Origin: Closterium sp. NIES-65
Lineage: Eukaryota > Streptophyta > Zygnematophyceae > Desmidiales > Closteriaceae
Direction of reading: 5' to 3'
Assembly: GCA_948144175.1 (NCBI GenBank)
Contig: CANXME010002285.1
Coordinates: forward strand, 244,941 to 308,940
DNA length: 64,000 nt
In this document: in pieces, positions 41,090 through 51,525 of the stretch
Numbering within the stretch: the stretch's first letter is position 1
How the letters are laid out: every line of letters begins with the position of its first letter
Translations under genes and position numbers: made by a program
The notes under the pieces: generated by a model
What the model was told of the DNA's origin: nothing
What the model saw: only the letters and a program-made list of their open reading frames with translations
Database searches by the model: none

Positions 41090-41790
41090 GGGGGCCACTG
41101 CATGGACACCGATTTCGGGAGGGCGCCGACTTCGGGAGGTTGAATTGTGAGGTCGACTGTGGAGGGCGTCGACTTGGTTGGTCGACGGGCACAAGGAGGA
41201 GCCGGTCGACCAGGTTACCTGGGCGACGAGGTTCTGCGGAGAACTGCGATAATCGCGCAGGTGTTAGTGGCAAGCCGACCTCGGTGTGGTATCTCGAGAT
41301 TGACATGGCTGATCAGGAGCAGTCATCAGCACGAGGACGATTTGGTGTGAGCGTTGTGCAGGTGACAAGGCATGGCACGCCAATCATATGCGAGCATCTG
41401 CGAAGCGGGTGCATTGATGTCCTGTGGTTGAAACGCTGTGCAGCCGACTTGCTACACCGTTGGCACGTCGTCGACTTGCAGTGCTGGCGGGCCGCAACTC
41501 TGCATTGTTGGAGCACGGACGACCAAGTCGTGCTGGAACGCGGTCGACCGTGCTGCGCTGGCAGTCGTCCTGCTTGCATGCTAACTCTGATGTAGTCAGC
41601 CGAGCCAACTTTGCTGCTAATCATTTTGTACCATTGTTGTCATCTTTCCTTAGTGAAACTCTTGCCAAATTATGCCATGAACTAGCAAGTAGTGTGCACA
41701 CAAGGAAATGACCAAGTAAACGAACACAGGGATCACTCCCACCCCGTGCCTAGCCCTAGTCTAGCTCTCGTTGACAGAGTTATCTCCGCA
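41090..41790 (+). repeat. 5' LTR of E, start truncated
   Basis: It is colinear with the B LTR read on its sense strand (GGTCGACGGGCAC, GGTTACCTGGG, GGCACGCCAATCAT, ACTAGCAAGTAGTGTGCAC) and ends TTATCTCCGCA. The B-type start TGTCAAC is not found. Confidence 0.75.
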
Positions 41791-41803
41791 TGGTGCGGTG
41801 AGT
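41791..41803 (+). other. Primer binding site of E
   Basis: TGGTGCGGTGAGT, the same non-Met site as in B with one change at its end. Confidence 0.7.
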
Positions 41804-41892
41804 ATGGACGGCACTGCAACAATACCTTCAGTAAAGCCGAATTTCACACTTACCTATTGTGTTCGTAGGCCAGCAGCTGTGCGATAGTCACC

Positions 41893-42932
41893 ATGGTTGG
41901 CGCCGTAGGTGATGCAGGGGTGGTGGACACCCTGGAGGCACGGCTGGAGGATGCGAGAAGACGCCACGAGGCTCTCAAATACGGGGAGACACTCCCCTGG
42001 GCGGTCGTTAGGCTGCCATCCGCGCCGTGTGGGCGTCGGAGCACCCTTCTCGACCAGCTTCTCCTCGACCAGTAAACATAGCAGGCGGCGTCGACGTGGG
42101 CGTCAACGTTGGTAGTGACCAAGTTGAAAGTAGTGCGGGAGGCACGTCGAGGCCGAGAGGAGTCATCCACGCCGATGAAGTCGGCAGCGTTCAGGCGTGA
42201 GGGCTGGAGTCGTCGGCGGCTGCAGGGTCCTCACAGGGCGACGTTGGAGGTTGTCGAAGCGGATTGACACTGTCGTCGTCGACTCACGTGATAGCAGGTG
42301 GGATAGCGCAGAGCTGCGACTACTTCAAGTTTACGCCGGACAGGATCTCCATCACCCCCCTGCTGGTTGATTGTCTTGAAATCCTCACGTGGAAGGAAGC
42401 CATCGAGCCCCAGCTGGTGATGGCCGGGATGAAGTGCTTTGCCTACGGCACCGTGTAAACGCCGCCGGAGAGTAGCCCCGAGCTGTGTGCAGAGTTTCAC
42501 GCTGTGGAGCAGTTGACCTTCACGGTCATTTTCCGGTACTGCTCGCCGAGCAAGTAGATTGCCTTGAAGTCGTGCAAGGACTATATGGACACCAGCCACT
42601 AGGCGTGGCACTTTATCGATTCATTGTACCAGGTCACCGATGACCTGTACATCGGTCAGCTCGAGGAGCAGATAGCGCATCTGCGGATGGGCGGCCAAGA
42701 GACGGCGACTGACTACTGCAACCGAGCTAGACGACTTCTCGCCACCATGAGGATGTCCGGCGTGCAGTACTCTATGGCGTCGTGCGTCATGCATGTCCTG
42801 AAGGAGCTCCCGAGCGGCTACAACTTGATGAAGCGGAGGTCGGTGGCACCGAGCACGGAGAAAATGCTCAACGAAAACTCTCTGACCTCGTACATCCTCA
42901 GGGCCGGGCGGTCCATGGAGCTCCTGCCATAG
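41893..42932 (+). pseudogene. copia gag of E
   Basis: MVGAVGDAGVVDTLEARLEDARRRHEA is the N-terminus, matching B. After stops and shifts, YFKFTPDRISITPLLVDCLEIL follows (42264-42458). Then YQVTDDLYIGQLEEQIAHLRMG and TATDYCNRARRLLATMRM lead to SLTSYIL (42624-42932). At least four breaks lie within it. Confidence 0.8.
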
Positions 42933-44056
42933 GTGAACTACACCGCCACGGCGAAGCAAGGTGGTCGACTGGGACAGCGGGGGCAATCTGGACGCAGTGG
43001 AAGTGTGGGTGGGAAGCCGGCCGAGGACGTCGACAAGCAGAATTTGGCCAGAGACAGCGGTCGAGGAGGAGGAAGTCGACGTCGGATGTGCTGGCTGTGC
43101 CACAGCCCTGGTCACCTCTCCTTTGAGTGCCCCGACTGCAGTGACTCCGACGACGACGACACCAAGGGAGGCCGAGGGAGGTCGGCCAATCGTTGCCCTC
43201 GTCGAGAGAGTGAGCCACACAATGAGAAGCAATCGACCAAGTTGTTGATCTCGGCGAAGGACGCCAACTCCTCCTCTAATGGCAAGGGACGATGTGATCA
43301 GGAGGCGTCGTGCTCGCTGGTCAGCGTCGGGAGCCGACCGTCTCGTTGGCGTGGGAGGCCGGCGAGGACTTCGAGGCGATGGCAGCAGCTCTGCAGGCAA
43401 GCCTGGCGAAGGTTTTGCTCGACAACGGCTGCTCGCACCTCCTGATCGGGGCGAAGGAGGTCTTCGTCGACTTGCAACCAAGCAGCGACGTCAAGCACGT
43501 GCGCGGATTCAATGGAGCTGTGCAGGACGTCCAACGCCGAGGCACTGTCACTCTGCGGGTAGCAGCCGGGAAGCAGGTGCTTATCCCCTATATAATCTAC
43601 GGCCCGGGAGTGCAGGCGAACCTGCTCTCGGTCAATCAGCTGAAGGAAAACGGCGTGAATCTGCAGGAGGACGGCGACGGGATGCTGCTCGTCTCGGTGA
43701 TAGGGGACGTCCTCAGTCGGGCGTCCTACACCGGTCGTGTCCTCTGCACCGTCTTGCGTCCCTACTCGGTGAAGTTAACAACGCCCATGACGGAGGTGGT
43801 GGCCTTGCGGGCGATCGTCTCGGCGACGAAGTCGACACCGGCCAGGTGGCACGCGAGGCTTGCGCACGTCGGTGTCAACACCATCACGAGCTCGGCGAAA
43901 CATAAGGTCGCCACCGGCTTGGAAATCAAGCCGTCGGCCGGCACCGAGTCCCTCTGTGTCTCGTGCGTCGGCGGGAAGCTGGCGCGACACACCTTCCCCG
44001 ACAAGGGCTCGGCCGCCGAGGACACCCTGGCCGTCGTGCACATTGACCTGTACGAG
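42933..44056 (+). pseudogene. copia zinc knuckle, protease and pre-integrase of E
   Basis: The CCHC knuckle CWLCHSPGHLSFEC is at about 43087. The protease motif is altered: LLDNGCSHLLIG where B has LDSGCSHHLMG, so the active-site DSG is DNG. The pre-integrase HARLAHVGVNTIT and CVSCVGGKLARH are followed by VVHIDLY, where the integrase frame breaks. The stretch 43310-44197 is open for 295 codons but leaves the true frame near 44055. Confidence 0.8.
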
Positions 44057-45338
44057 GAGCCAGCACTTCATCCTGCTAAAGGACCGCAAGACCCGCTTTG
44101 TATGGGTGAGGCCGGTCGCCAAGAAAGTCTGACGTGCTGCGAGCGTTCGCGCAGTAGCTGGTGGTGGTTGAGCGGCAAGCGAAGAAGTCGGTGCTGATGC
44201 TGCGCTCTGACCGAGGAGGGGGAGTTCCTCTAGAAGCAAACTTTGTCGATAGAGAGGGGATCGTCCACGACTTGACCTGCTCGTACACCCTGCAGCGGAA
44301 CGGCATGGAGATCCGGTGGTGGAGTCGGTGCGGACGGTGGTGAAGACAGTGGTGGAGTCAATGCGGACGTTTCTGCTGCACATGGGCGTGCAGCACCACT
44401 GGTGGCACCTCGCTCTGTGGCAAGCCATCTGGATCCGCAACTGCTTTGAGAGGTCGACGCTTCCACCAGGGACGACGTTGTACCAGCTGCTCACCTGGAA
44501 GAAGCCCGACTTGTCGTTGGCATGCGTGTGGGGCTGCATGGCGCAATTTTTCGTCCCCTAGCAGCAGTGTGGTGGGAAGCTGAAGCGGAAGGCCAGGTGG
44601 AACCTTCACCTCGGCGTGTCGGAGCAGTACAAGGGCTGGGAGCTCCTCAACCTCACCAACAACAGGGTGGTCACCATGTTGGACGTGGTTTTCTATGAAA
44701 CGATGTCATTGGAGGTGTGAAAGTCGGAGCATGGGCCAGCGTCAGGGCGGACGCAGGTCAACCCGCCGACAGACATCTCGACAGCGATGCTCCCCCTGCT
44801 CGCCGAGGTTGGTGAGCTTGGTGATGAGGACGCTAAGGACGTCCGTCCTCATTCCCCTTCCCCTGCCTCTATTGCCCCTCCCCTTGTGGCCGACGTGTGT
44901 GGGCGATGAGGGGAGAAGTAGGGATCGCCAGTGGCGACACCCAAAAGCATCGCCAGTGGCAGACGTGACGTCCAGCAGATCAACGCGTGAGTGAAGTTGA
45001 CGCCGACAGGGGAGGAGCTGGCCGAGGAGGTGCAGCAAACTTTGGTGGAGCCGGTGAAGAAGGCATCAGCAAGGAAGCCACCGACAGAGGAGCGGCCAGG
45101 AGTGAAGCCGACCACAATGTTGACCAGGCAGTCGGCAGGGGAGCCGACTGCAGGGGAAAAGTCGGCAGAGAAGCCGACTGTGGTGCAGCAGGACGCTGAG
45201 GGCAGCGACGCCGATGATGATGGAGGGGACGTCGAGGATTCCACCGACAGCGGTGTGGTTGAGGTCCAGTCTTGACTCCGGAGTACAAGCCGACTACGGA
45301 GGCCGCCCGATTTCTTCGTACCGGCCGCCTTCATCACG
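44057..45338 (+). pseudogene. copia integrase and linker of E
   Basis: Fragments in shifting frames: LLKDRKTRFVWVRPVAKK, VLMLRSDRGG, an internal duplication of the VVESVRT segment near 44320-44360, then FLLHMGVQHHWWHLALWQAIWIRNCFERSTL and WGCMAQFFVP. The catalytic region is broken at both the first Asp and the Glu. A Ser/Thr/Glu-rich linker follows to 45338. Confidence 0.75.
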
Positions 45339-46078
45339 GTGAACGACGAGGTTGACGACGACCTACTGTATGATGACGCTGAGGAAGGTGAGGACCTGCC
45401 GGAGCTCGACCCCGACATGCACGAAGAACCCGAGCACCGCTGGGACATCTCCACGATGACCGTGAAGGAGGCCATGGAGGAGGATATCCGCAGCTTGATC
45501 GGCATGGGAACCTGGGAGCTGGTCGAACACCCACCTAGGGTGAACATTATGAAGAACTGGTGGGGGCTGACGGCGAAGTACCATATCAACGACATCGTCG
45601 AGCGCGAGAAGGCTAGGCTGGTCGTGAAGGGCTTCATGCAGCTGTATGGCGCTGACTACAATGAGACATACGCGCCAATGAGCAGCTACGTCACGCTGAG
45701 GATTTTCCTCAGCATCGTCGCCCTCCTCGACCTCAACATGATGCAGCTCGACATGAAGAACGCCTTCCTGCAGAGCAAGCTCGACCGAGAGCTATATATG
45801 TATCAGCCGGACTATTTCAACGACGGGACCGGCCGGGTAGGCAAGCTGCTGAACAACCTCTACGGGCTGAAGTAGTCGCCACTGCAGTGGAACAGGGCTC
45901 TGGACAGCATACTACTGGACGATGGCTGGAAGAAGAGCCAGGCCGACACGGCGCTCTAATTCAACGTCGACGACAACGAAGTGACCTGCTGGGTGCTGGT
46001 CTACATCGACGACTTGCTCGCCGCCAGCAGCAGCACGGCCATATTGAAGGGGCTGAAGGAGCTACTAGAGGCCGCCTT
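45339..46078 (+). pseudogene. copia RT of E, truncated
   Basis: WDISTMTVKEAMEEDIRSLIGMG, ARLVVKGFMQLYGADYNETYAP, LDMKNAFLQSKLDREL and LYGLK, then TAG at 45873 where B has CAG. It continues in frame as SPLQWNRALDSILLDDGWKKSQADTAL, another stop, and VLVYIDDLLAASSSTA. The sequence is lost after LKELLEAAF at 46078, so there is no RNase H. Confidence 0.85.
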
Positions 46079-46777
46079 CCCTGGTCACTCGGCATGGCAA
46101 TTTATCCTGTCGACGAACCAGGTGAAGGACGACCTATAGATCGGCCAGCTAGAGGAGAAGATGATTCACATTTGGGTGGGCGAGTAGGAGTCAGTGACGG
46201 ACTACTGCAACCGTGCTCGACGGATCCTGGTTGAAATGCGAATGGCGGGCGCCGAATACTCGACGGTGTCCTATATCACCCACGTCCTTAAGGGCCTGCC
46301 GCGCAGCTACAACCTGATGAAGAGGTTTACGATGGTGCACGGCACACGAGAGTCCCAAGACGAGGACTCCCTCACCAGCTACACTCTCCAAGATGAGGCA
46401 ATGCAAGAGGTAGAGCAGCCCATGGAGCTCCTTCCGCAGGCAAGTTACGCTGCACCGACGAAGCCGAATTGTCAGCAGGAACAACGCGGGAAGCCGGTCA
46501 GAGGTGGTAGCGGAGGCGGGCGGTCGACGAAGGACGTTTACGAGAAGAGGTCGGCGCAAGGCAAGGGCCGTGGAGGTGGTGGTCGACGGCGGGAGTGCTG
46601 GATCTGCCACGACCCCGTCCATCTTTCCTACGAGTGCCCCGACCGCGACGACAACGATAAGGACGACACCAAGGGAGGCTGTGGCCAGTCGACCAGCCGT
46701 CGCCCCCGTCGAGATGAGAAGTTGCACAAGGAGAAGCAGACGTCGAAGAAGACGCCGTCGACGAAGGACGTCGATAC
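46079..46777 (+). pseudogene. B-family gag fragment E2 fused behind the RT of E
   Basis: Gag C-terminal half: GHSAWQFILSTNQVKDDL, two stops, then an open stretch from 46194 with TDYCNRARRILVEMRMAGAEY, THVLKGLPRSYNLMKR and SLTSYTLQDEAMQE. The CCHC knuckle is CWICHDPVHLSYEC. It ends where the LTR of element I starts (GATAC, then TGTTGG). The open frame runs a few codons into that LTR. Confidence 0.82.
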
Positions 46778-47549
46778 TGTTGGATGCACGTCATTCTGAG
46801 TGCATATCATCCTAACGTCCTGCCGAGTGCTCGTGCTATTTGTGCTTGCATGATTTGCATGAGCGTATGTCATTGTGCATGGCTGTTGGATATTATCATC
46901 TCTGTGTTTTTCTCCAAGTCTAAATGCTTGATCATGCAGGAGAAATCCAGAGCTTTCCAACGACACCAAGATCGCCTTATTCCGACCAAGATCGCCCAAG
47001 TTACAAGATTTCCAAGATTTGAATTTCTTATTACCTTTTGGGGTTATATCTAATTTGGGTGATTACTTGGGACATGACTATAAAGGGATCTTTGGTTGGG
47101 TGGTTAGGAAGTCAACTTTGACTTTTGGATTGGGGTGGCTAGAAGTTTCTAGCATGGGTTGCAAATGTTGCAACACCTAGGCAAAATCCAACTAGATTGG
47201 ATTTTGCATGTGACACCTCAAGGACCTCATGATGAGGGTTGCATCCTTGCTGCTGGGAAGGTTCCTACCATCCTTCCCTAGCTCTTGGAGAACCCCTTCC
47301 TTCTCATGGTTCTCTTGGAGGTTCTCAACTCCAACTTCCTATGCCTACATGCTTGCACTTCCTCTACCATTCTAGTTATGCAGCTGCTAGACGTTTTTAC
47401 ATGGTTCTTACTCTCTAGACCATCTTAACAACTGATTCAACTTGGAGATGGTAGCTAATTTTAAGGCGCACAATCCTACTGAGCGGATTTGCGTTTAGTT
47501 GAGTAATGAGTTCGTCGTAAGTTCTCAAAATGACGGATCCTGAACAACA
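46778..47549 (+). repeat. 5' LTR of element I (about 772 bp)
   Basis: It begins TGTTGGATGCACG and ends CTGAACAACA, giving TGTTG...CAACA inverted ends. It is followed after two bases by the primer site. It is AT-richer than the surrounding elements. CTATAAAGGG at about 47080 is a plausible TATA box. The left boundary is inferred from where the E2 gag homology stops. Confidence 0.65.
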
Positions 47550-47551
47550 AG

Positions 47552-47563
47552 TGGTATCAGAGC
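47552..47563 (+). other. Primer binding site of I
   Basis: TGGTATCAGAGC, an exact initiator tRNA-Met complement. Confidence 0.8.
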
Positions 47564-47785
47564 GGGTAGTCGACTTCAAGACGACGAATCGTCGTGAATT
47601 CTCGACCAATGTTGTCGGATGAGACCATTTTCTAGTAGCTCGGCTTGCGAACTTTCGATTGGTGGTCAAACCGCGTTCTAATTCGAAGTATCTAGTCCGC
47701 GACAATGTTTTTCGTAGAATCGAAATTTCTGGCAGAATTCTCTCCAAACGATTTCTCAAGTTTCCATCGTTCATAAGGCCTCAAT

Positions 47786-48180
47786 ATGGTTGGTACGAAC
47801 TCCAGAGGTGCTAGTGGCGAGATGGATAGAAGTAGAAAGGCTAGAGAGCAGAGAGGAGTTGCTAGTGGAGGAGTGGGGACTCACCAACCAGCCAGCCCTA
47901 CGCTACCTACGTCTACTACACCATCTCCAACAACCGTGGATCCCGTGAAGGCATTCTCTATTGAGAAATTCATGGGGGAGGACTACGAGCACTGGAGCTT
48001 TCGCATGAGGCTGATGTACACCCAATACAAGCTATTGGATCTGGTGGAGGGGAAGGAGAAGATGCCGGAGGCCGCGGAGCTGAAATGAGCGTGGATGAAG
48101 CGATCGTTCGACGCGTACATGCTCATGGTGCAAGCGGTTGGCGGGCGACAACTTGACCACATGAAGGACATGGGCGAAAA
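47786..48180 (+). pseudogene. copia gag N-terminus of element I, truncated
   Basis: MVGTNSRGASGEMDRSRKAR, a Ser/Thr/Pro stretch, then the typical plant copia gag start PVKAFSIEKFMGEDYEHWSF and MRLMYTQYKLLDLVEG. A TGA at 48086 interrupts it, and the frame continues with AWMKRSFDAYMLMVQAVGG before homology ends near 48180 at the duplicated block. No pol follows. Confidence 0.75.
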
Positions 48181-48458
48181 CCAAACATGTTCGATTATCA
48201 AACGGTTCGCCCGAACATTTTTTTGTGATTTTGAGCGTTCTGTGTTCGTGATAGGGGGGCAAACAGATAAAGGGTTCGTGTGTTCGGTGAATCCGAACAT
48301 GTTTGGCTTGGAGACTCTGGCAAAGGGTCGAAGGAACCCCTCGAGAGCCTCCAAGGCATCCCACTCCTCATCATTTAGCACAGCGCCCTAAACTTCTCCC
48401 GCTCAGCATGCGTGGTCCCCTGTTGTGGGGTGAGGGTGGGTGAGTGGAAATATGATTA

Positions 48459-48979
48459 GGGGGTGTCCAGCGCGTTCACTTACTGTTCGTAAATCCCTTG
48501 AGTTACCACATTTTGCGTTGTAACACCGAGTTTTACAAAAATGCCAGACATGATCAGCTCCCATTCACGATACGGCACACCCTCTGCACGAACCTCGAAT
48601 CGTGTGGCGCACGTTACAGGAATCAGCGTGCACATCAAACAATGGTACAGAACAGCATCCTGCCCACTACAGTGAGTGCCTATCATATCGCGCAAAAGAT
48701 TTTGCCAGTGCCACCTGAAACTCGCCAAAACCAGTAGTGGAAGTGTTGGCTTGGCAAAAATTCCAACGCTATGGTTGACGAGGGAACCGGTTACCTTGGT
48801 TTCCACACCGCCACTGCACTGTTGAAGTCTGTGTGGGAGGGATGTGTCCGTGCGCTAGAATTGACAAAAAAGGTGGACTCGACGTAGGGGGTATTCGTTT
48901 ATAGGTACAGTGATAAGTTTTGAACCCTGGATCGTGAGGAGGTACTAAATTTCCTGAAATGAACGAGCTGGACACCCCC
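48459..48979. mobile_element. Harbinger/Tourist-like non-autonomous DNA transposon (521 bp)
   Basis: The ends are GGGGGTGTCCAGCGCGTTCA and, inverted, GGGGGTGTCCAGCTCGTTCA, flanked by TTA on both sides (48456-48458, 48980-48982). The paralogous site at about 56198-56200 reads TCA without the insertion. A 3-bp TTA/TAA duplication and G-rich ends fit PIF/Harbinger. No transposase is visible; the 108-codon minus frame has no motif I know. Confidence 0.75.
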
Positions 48980-49289
48980 TTAGGGCAAAGGTGGTAAGCT
49001 TGATATAACATGCTCAACATCTGTTGAAAGTGGGTTGTACACAATCCACAAGAAGACTAGTGTACCTGGTAGAAAATCATGAACATATCAAAGGCTTCAC
49101 CAGCAAGAAATGTGCCACCATCACGTGTGTCAATCCCCAGCACACATGGCTATCATGGGCGAGCTTGTGCGGCCAGTCCGATAGCAATGTGTTCGCCACT
49201 TGATGCGCAATCCAAGCAGCCAGACATATGGCGACATGCCCACACACGACGCAAGGCCGCACAGCTTCCTCATCTAGATCTACAACGAG

Positions 49290-49440
49290 TCAAGACACGG
49301 TGCATACTGCACCGCCTGGTTGATGAGGTGAGGGAATGGAGATAAGGGAAGGGAAGGGAAGCGAGGGGAGGGAGGGAAGGGAAGGGTGGGAATGGAGGGT
49401 AGGGAAGGGAAGGAAGGGAAGGGCCACAACCCGCGTACGA
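49290..49440. repeat. Purine-rich tract, copy 1
   Basis: Repeats of GGGAAGGGAAGG with GGGAGGGAGGG at about 49330-49430. A corresponding tract is at 56540-56650. Confidence 0.75.
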
Positions 49441-49998
49441 CGAGTCAGAGAAACCTGTGAGTGTAACTGGCTACTTCCCTCCAAAGACAAATCCCATGCC
49501 TGATGTGCTTGCCACATACTTCAGCACCCTCTTAGCAGCCAACCAGTATGAAGGTCGTTGTCTCGTAGGCACAACAAAATGCACCAGGACGCTAAGAGGG
49601 AAAGCGAGGTCTAGGCGAATATGGGTCATCAAGTAATAAGACAGCCCATCAACTCAGGATTTGGACCGCTGGATTCAAATAACATTCCAACGTGGAGCCA
49701 TGAGCCATGATCCCTTGCAAGAGGGGTGTGCTGTACCTTGGAGGACGGGAAGCAAAATCGCGTGAGGATCTGCTCGACCATATGCGACTGAGCCAGCGTA
49801 ATGGTGCAAGCTGCCCTATCCCTGGTAATCTGCAGGCTGAGGTAGCGCTGCAGCTCACCAAGGTCAGTTCAAGTGTGTCTTCTTTGGAGTTCCTTCTTCA
49901 CGGAGGCAAATGCTATGCGGTCGGGAGTGGTGAAGAGCAGGTCGTCCACGTAAACCAGAACAAAGATCAGGGTCGAGGTACCAAGTGCAGCAAGGGTC
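49430..49998 (-). pseudogene. C-like copia RT/RNase H fragment H
   Basis: Minus-strand translation with shifts gives FVLVYVDDLLFTTPDRIAF, ASVKKELQRRHT, then RYLSLQITRDRA and a damaged stretch resembling GRHRPS and KRVLKYV. The RT active-site YVDD is preserved. It is the paralogue of the RT in element G. Confidence 0.75.
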
Positions 49999-50439
49999 GT
50001 GCAGCACTGGCCCCAGAGGGTAGGTTCCTCTCTATAAGTGTGTCTAATGTCGACCTTGGATAGCCCAGTAAGACATTTGCAACAATCAGACTGATTCTTC
50101 ATTGTCCATGTGTTAAGTAGGGTCAATCTCTCATACAATACTACAACATGTTTCGTGAAAATGAAATAATTTGCGATGTATTGCACTTGTTTGCAGGCCG
50201 CCGTGGATGGCGCATGTTGGACTGCATGATGGAGAACACTGAAAATAACACATCCCAATCAGACCCGGATGACAGAAGGGCTCATGCACTAGTGCCACCG
50301 ACGAAGGAGACACAACAACCATGTTCACAAAATGCTGCCAAAAGCACGTACAAGACTCGTAGTCAAAAACATCCTCCTCCAGTTGAATCCGCCACTCCAT
50401 ATCCCTGTCCTCCCAACTCTTGCCAGTAGCTGCGTGCTC
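49999..50439. other. Unassigned sequence
   Basis: Short plus frames (for example 50148-50429) contain RRGWRMLDCMMENTENN and KSTYKTRSQKHPPPVES, which could be host coding, but I recognise no domain. Confidence 0.3.
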
Positions 50440-51510
50440 ATGCTGGCTCCGCTACTGCTGGAGCCACGACCTTCACCTTTGGGCAGAAGATGCGTCCTCT
50501 TGCCGCCCTCGCAACTGCTGGTGCCACCACCTTCACCTTTTTGGTAGCAGATGCGTCCTCCTGCTGCCCCCGCATTTGCTGGTGCCACCACCTTTACCTC
50601 TTGGCAGCAGATGCTTCCCCCTGCTGCACCCGCAACCGCTGGTGCCACCACCTTCACCTAGGCTCACATTCGTACTTCTACTGCCTCCGCAAATGCTGGT
50701 GCCACCACCTTCACCCCTGGGCAGCAAAAAATTCCTCCTATTGCCCCCGCAATTGCCGATGCCACCACCTTCACCTCTGGGCAAGAGATGCTTGGTCCTG
50801 CTGCACCCGCAACTGCTGGTGCCACCATCTTCACCTTTGGGCAGCGGGTTCGTACTTAAATTGCCCCTGTAAATGCTGGTGCCACCACCTTCACCTCTGG
50901 GCTGCAGATGCCTCCTCCTGCTGCACCCGCAACTTCTGGTGCCAGCAGATGCTTCCTCATGTTGCCCCCGCAATTGCTGGGGCCACCACCTTCAACTCTG
51001 GGCAGCAAATGATTCCTCCTGCTGCACCCGCAACTAACTGTTGGTGCCACCACCTTCACCTGGGCAGCAGATTCATACTTCTACTGGCCCCGCAAATTTT
51101 GGTGCCACCACCTTCACCTCTGGGAAGCAGATGCGTCCTCCTGCTGTCCCCGCAACTTCTGGTGCCACCACCTTCACCTCTGGCTAGCAGATGCTTCCTC
51201 CTGCTTACCCCGCAATTGCTGGTGCCACCACCTTCACCTCTGGGCAGCAGATGCTTCCCCCTGCTGCACCCGCAACTGCTGGTGCCACCACCTTCACCTC
51301 TGGGCAGCAGTTGCGTCCTCCTACTGCCACCACAACTGCTGGTGCCACCATGATCACCTCTGGGCAGCAGATGCTTCCTCCTGTTTCCCCCTCAATTGTT
51401 GGTGCCACCTTTACGTCTTGGCAGCTGATGCCTCTTCCTTGTTACCCTCCCATCTTCTGGTGCCACCACCTTCGCCTATGGGCAGCAGCTGCCTACTTCA
51501 GTTGCTCCTG
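50440..51510 (+). repeat. 60-bp minisatellite, about 18 units, open in three frames
   Basis: The unit contains GCTGGTGCCACCACCTTCAC and CTCTGGGCAGCAGATGC; the phase is exactly 60 from 51181 on. One frame reads AGATTFTSGQQMLPPAAPAT per unit. The two other plus frames also lack stops (CWCHHLHLWAADASSCC and LLVPPPSPLGSRC types). Indels in the left part shift the frame. It could be a repeat domain of a host gene (60 is 20 codons), or non-coding. Confidence 0.85.
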
Positions 51511-51525
51511 AAAATGGCAGCCACG

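Larger units (their letters stand above)
41090..46078 (+). mobile_element. Decayed B-family copia element E
   Basis: Plus-strand order: truncated LTR (about 41090-41790), B-type primer site, gag (41893-42932), zinc knuckle (about 43090), protease, integrase, linker, RT, breaking off at 46078 in KELLEAAF. Every module aligns with element B but has multiple stops and frameshifts. The right end joins a second gag fragment. Confidence 0.85.
48187..49998. repeat. Diverged segmental duplication, copy 1 (with insertion)
   Basis: It matches 55906-57238 in the same order: a palindrome-rich block, a unique block with TCATGAACATAT, a purine-rich block (GGGAAGGGAAGGGAAGCGAG), and C-like RT. Copy 1 contains an extra 521-bp element. 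It ends near 49998, where copy 2 continues into RT. Confidence 0.8.

Noticed and set aside
41893-46799. E and E2 as a single functional plus-strand element
   Set aside because: Multiple stops, an altered protease DSG, broken integrase motifs, no RNase H and no 3' LTR.
49330-49430. Purine repeats considered as a CRISPR-like or telomeric array
   Set aside because: Units are irregular GGGAAGGGAAGG without spacers and without a telomere-type unit; simple sequence within a duplicated block.
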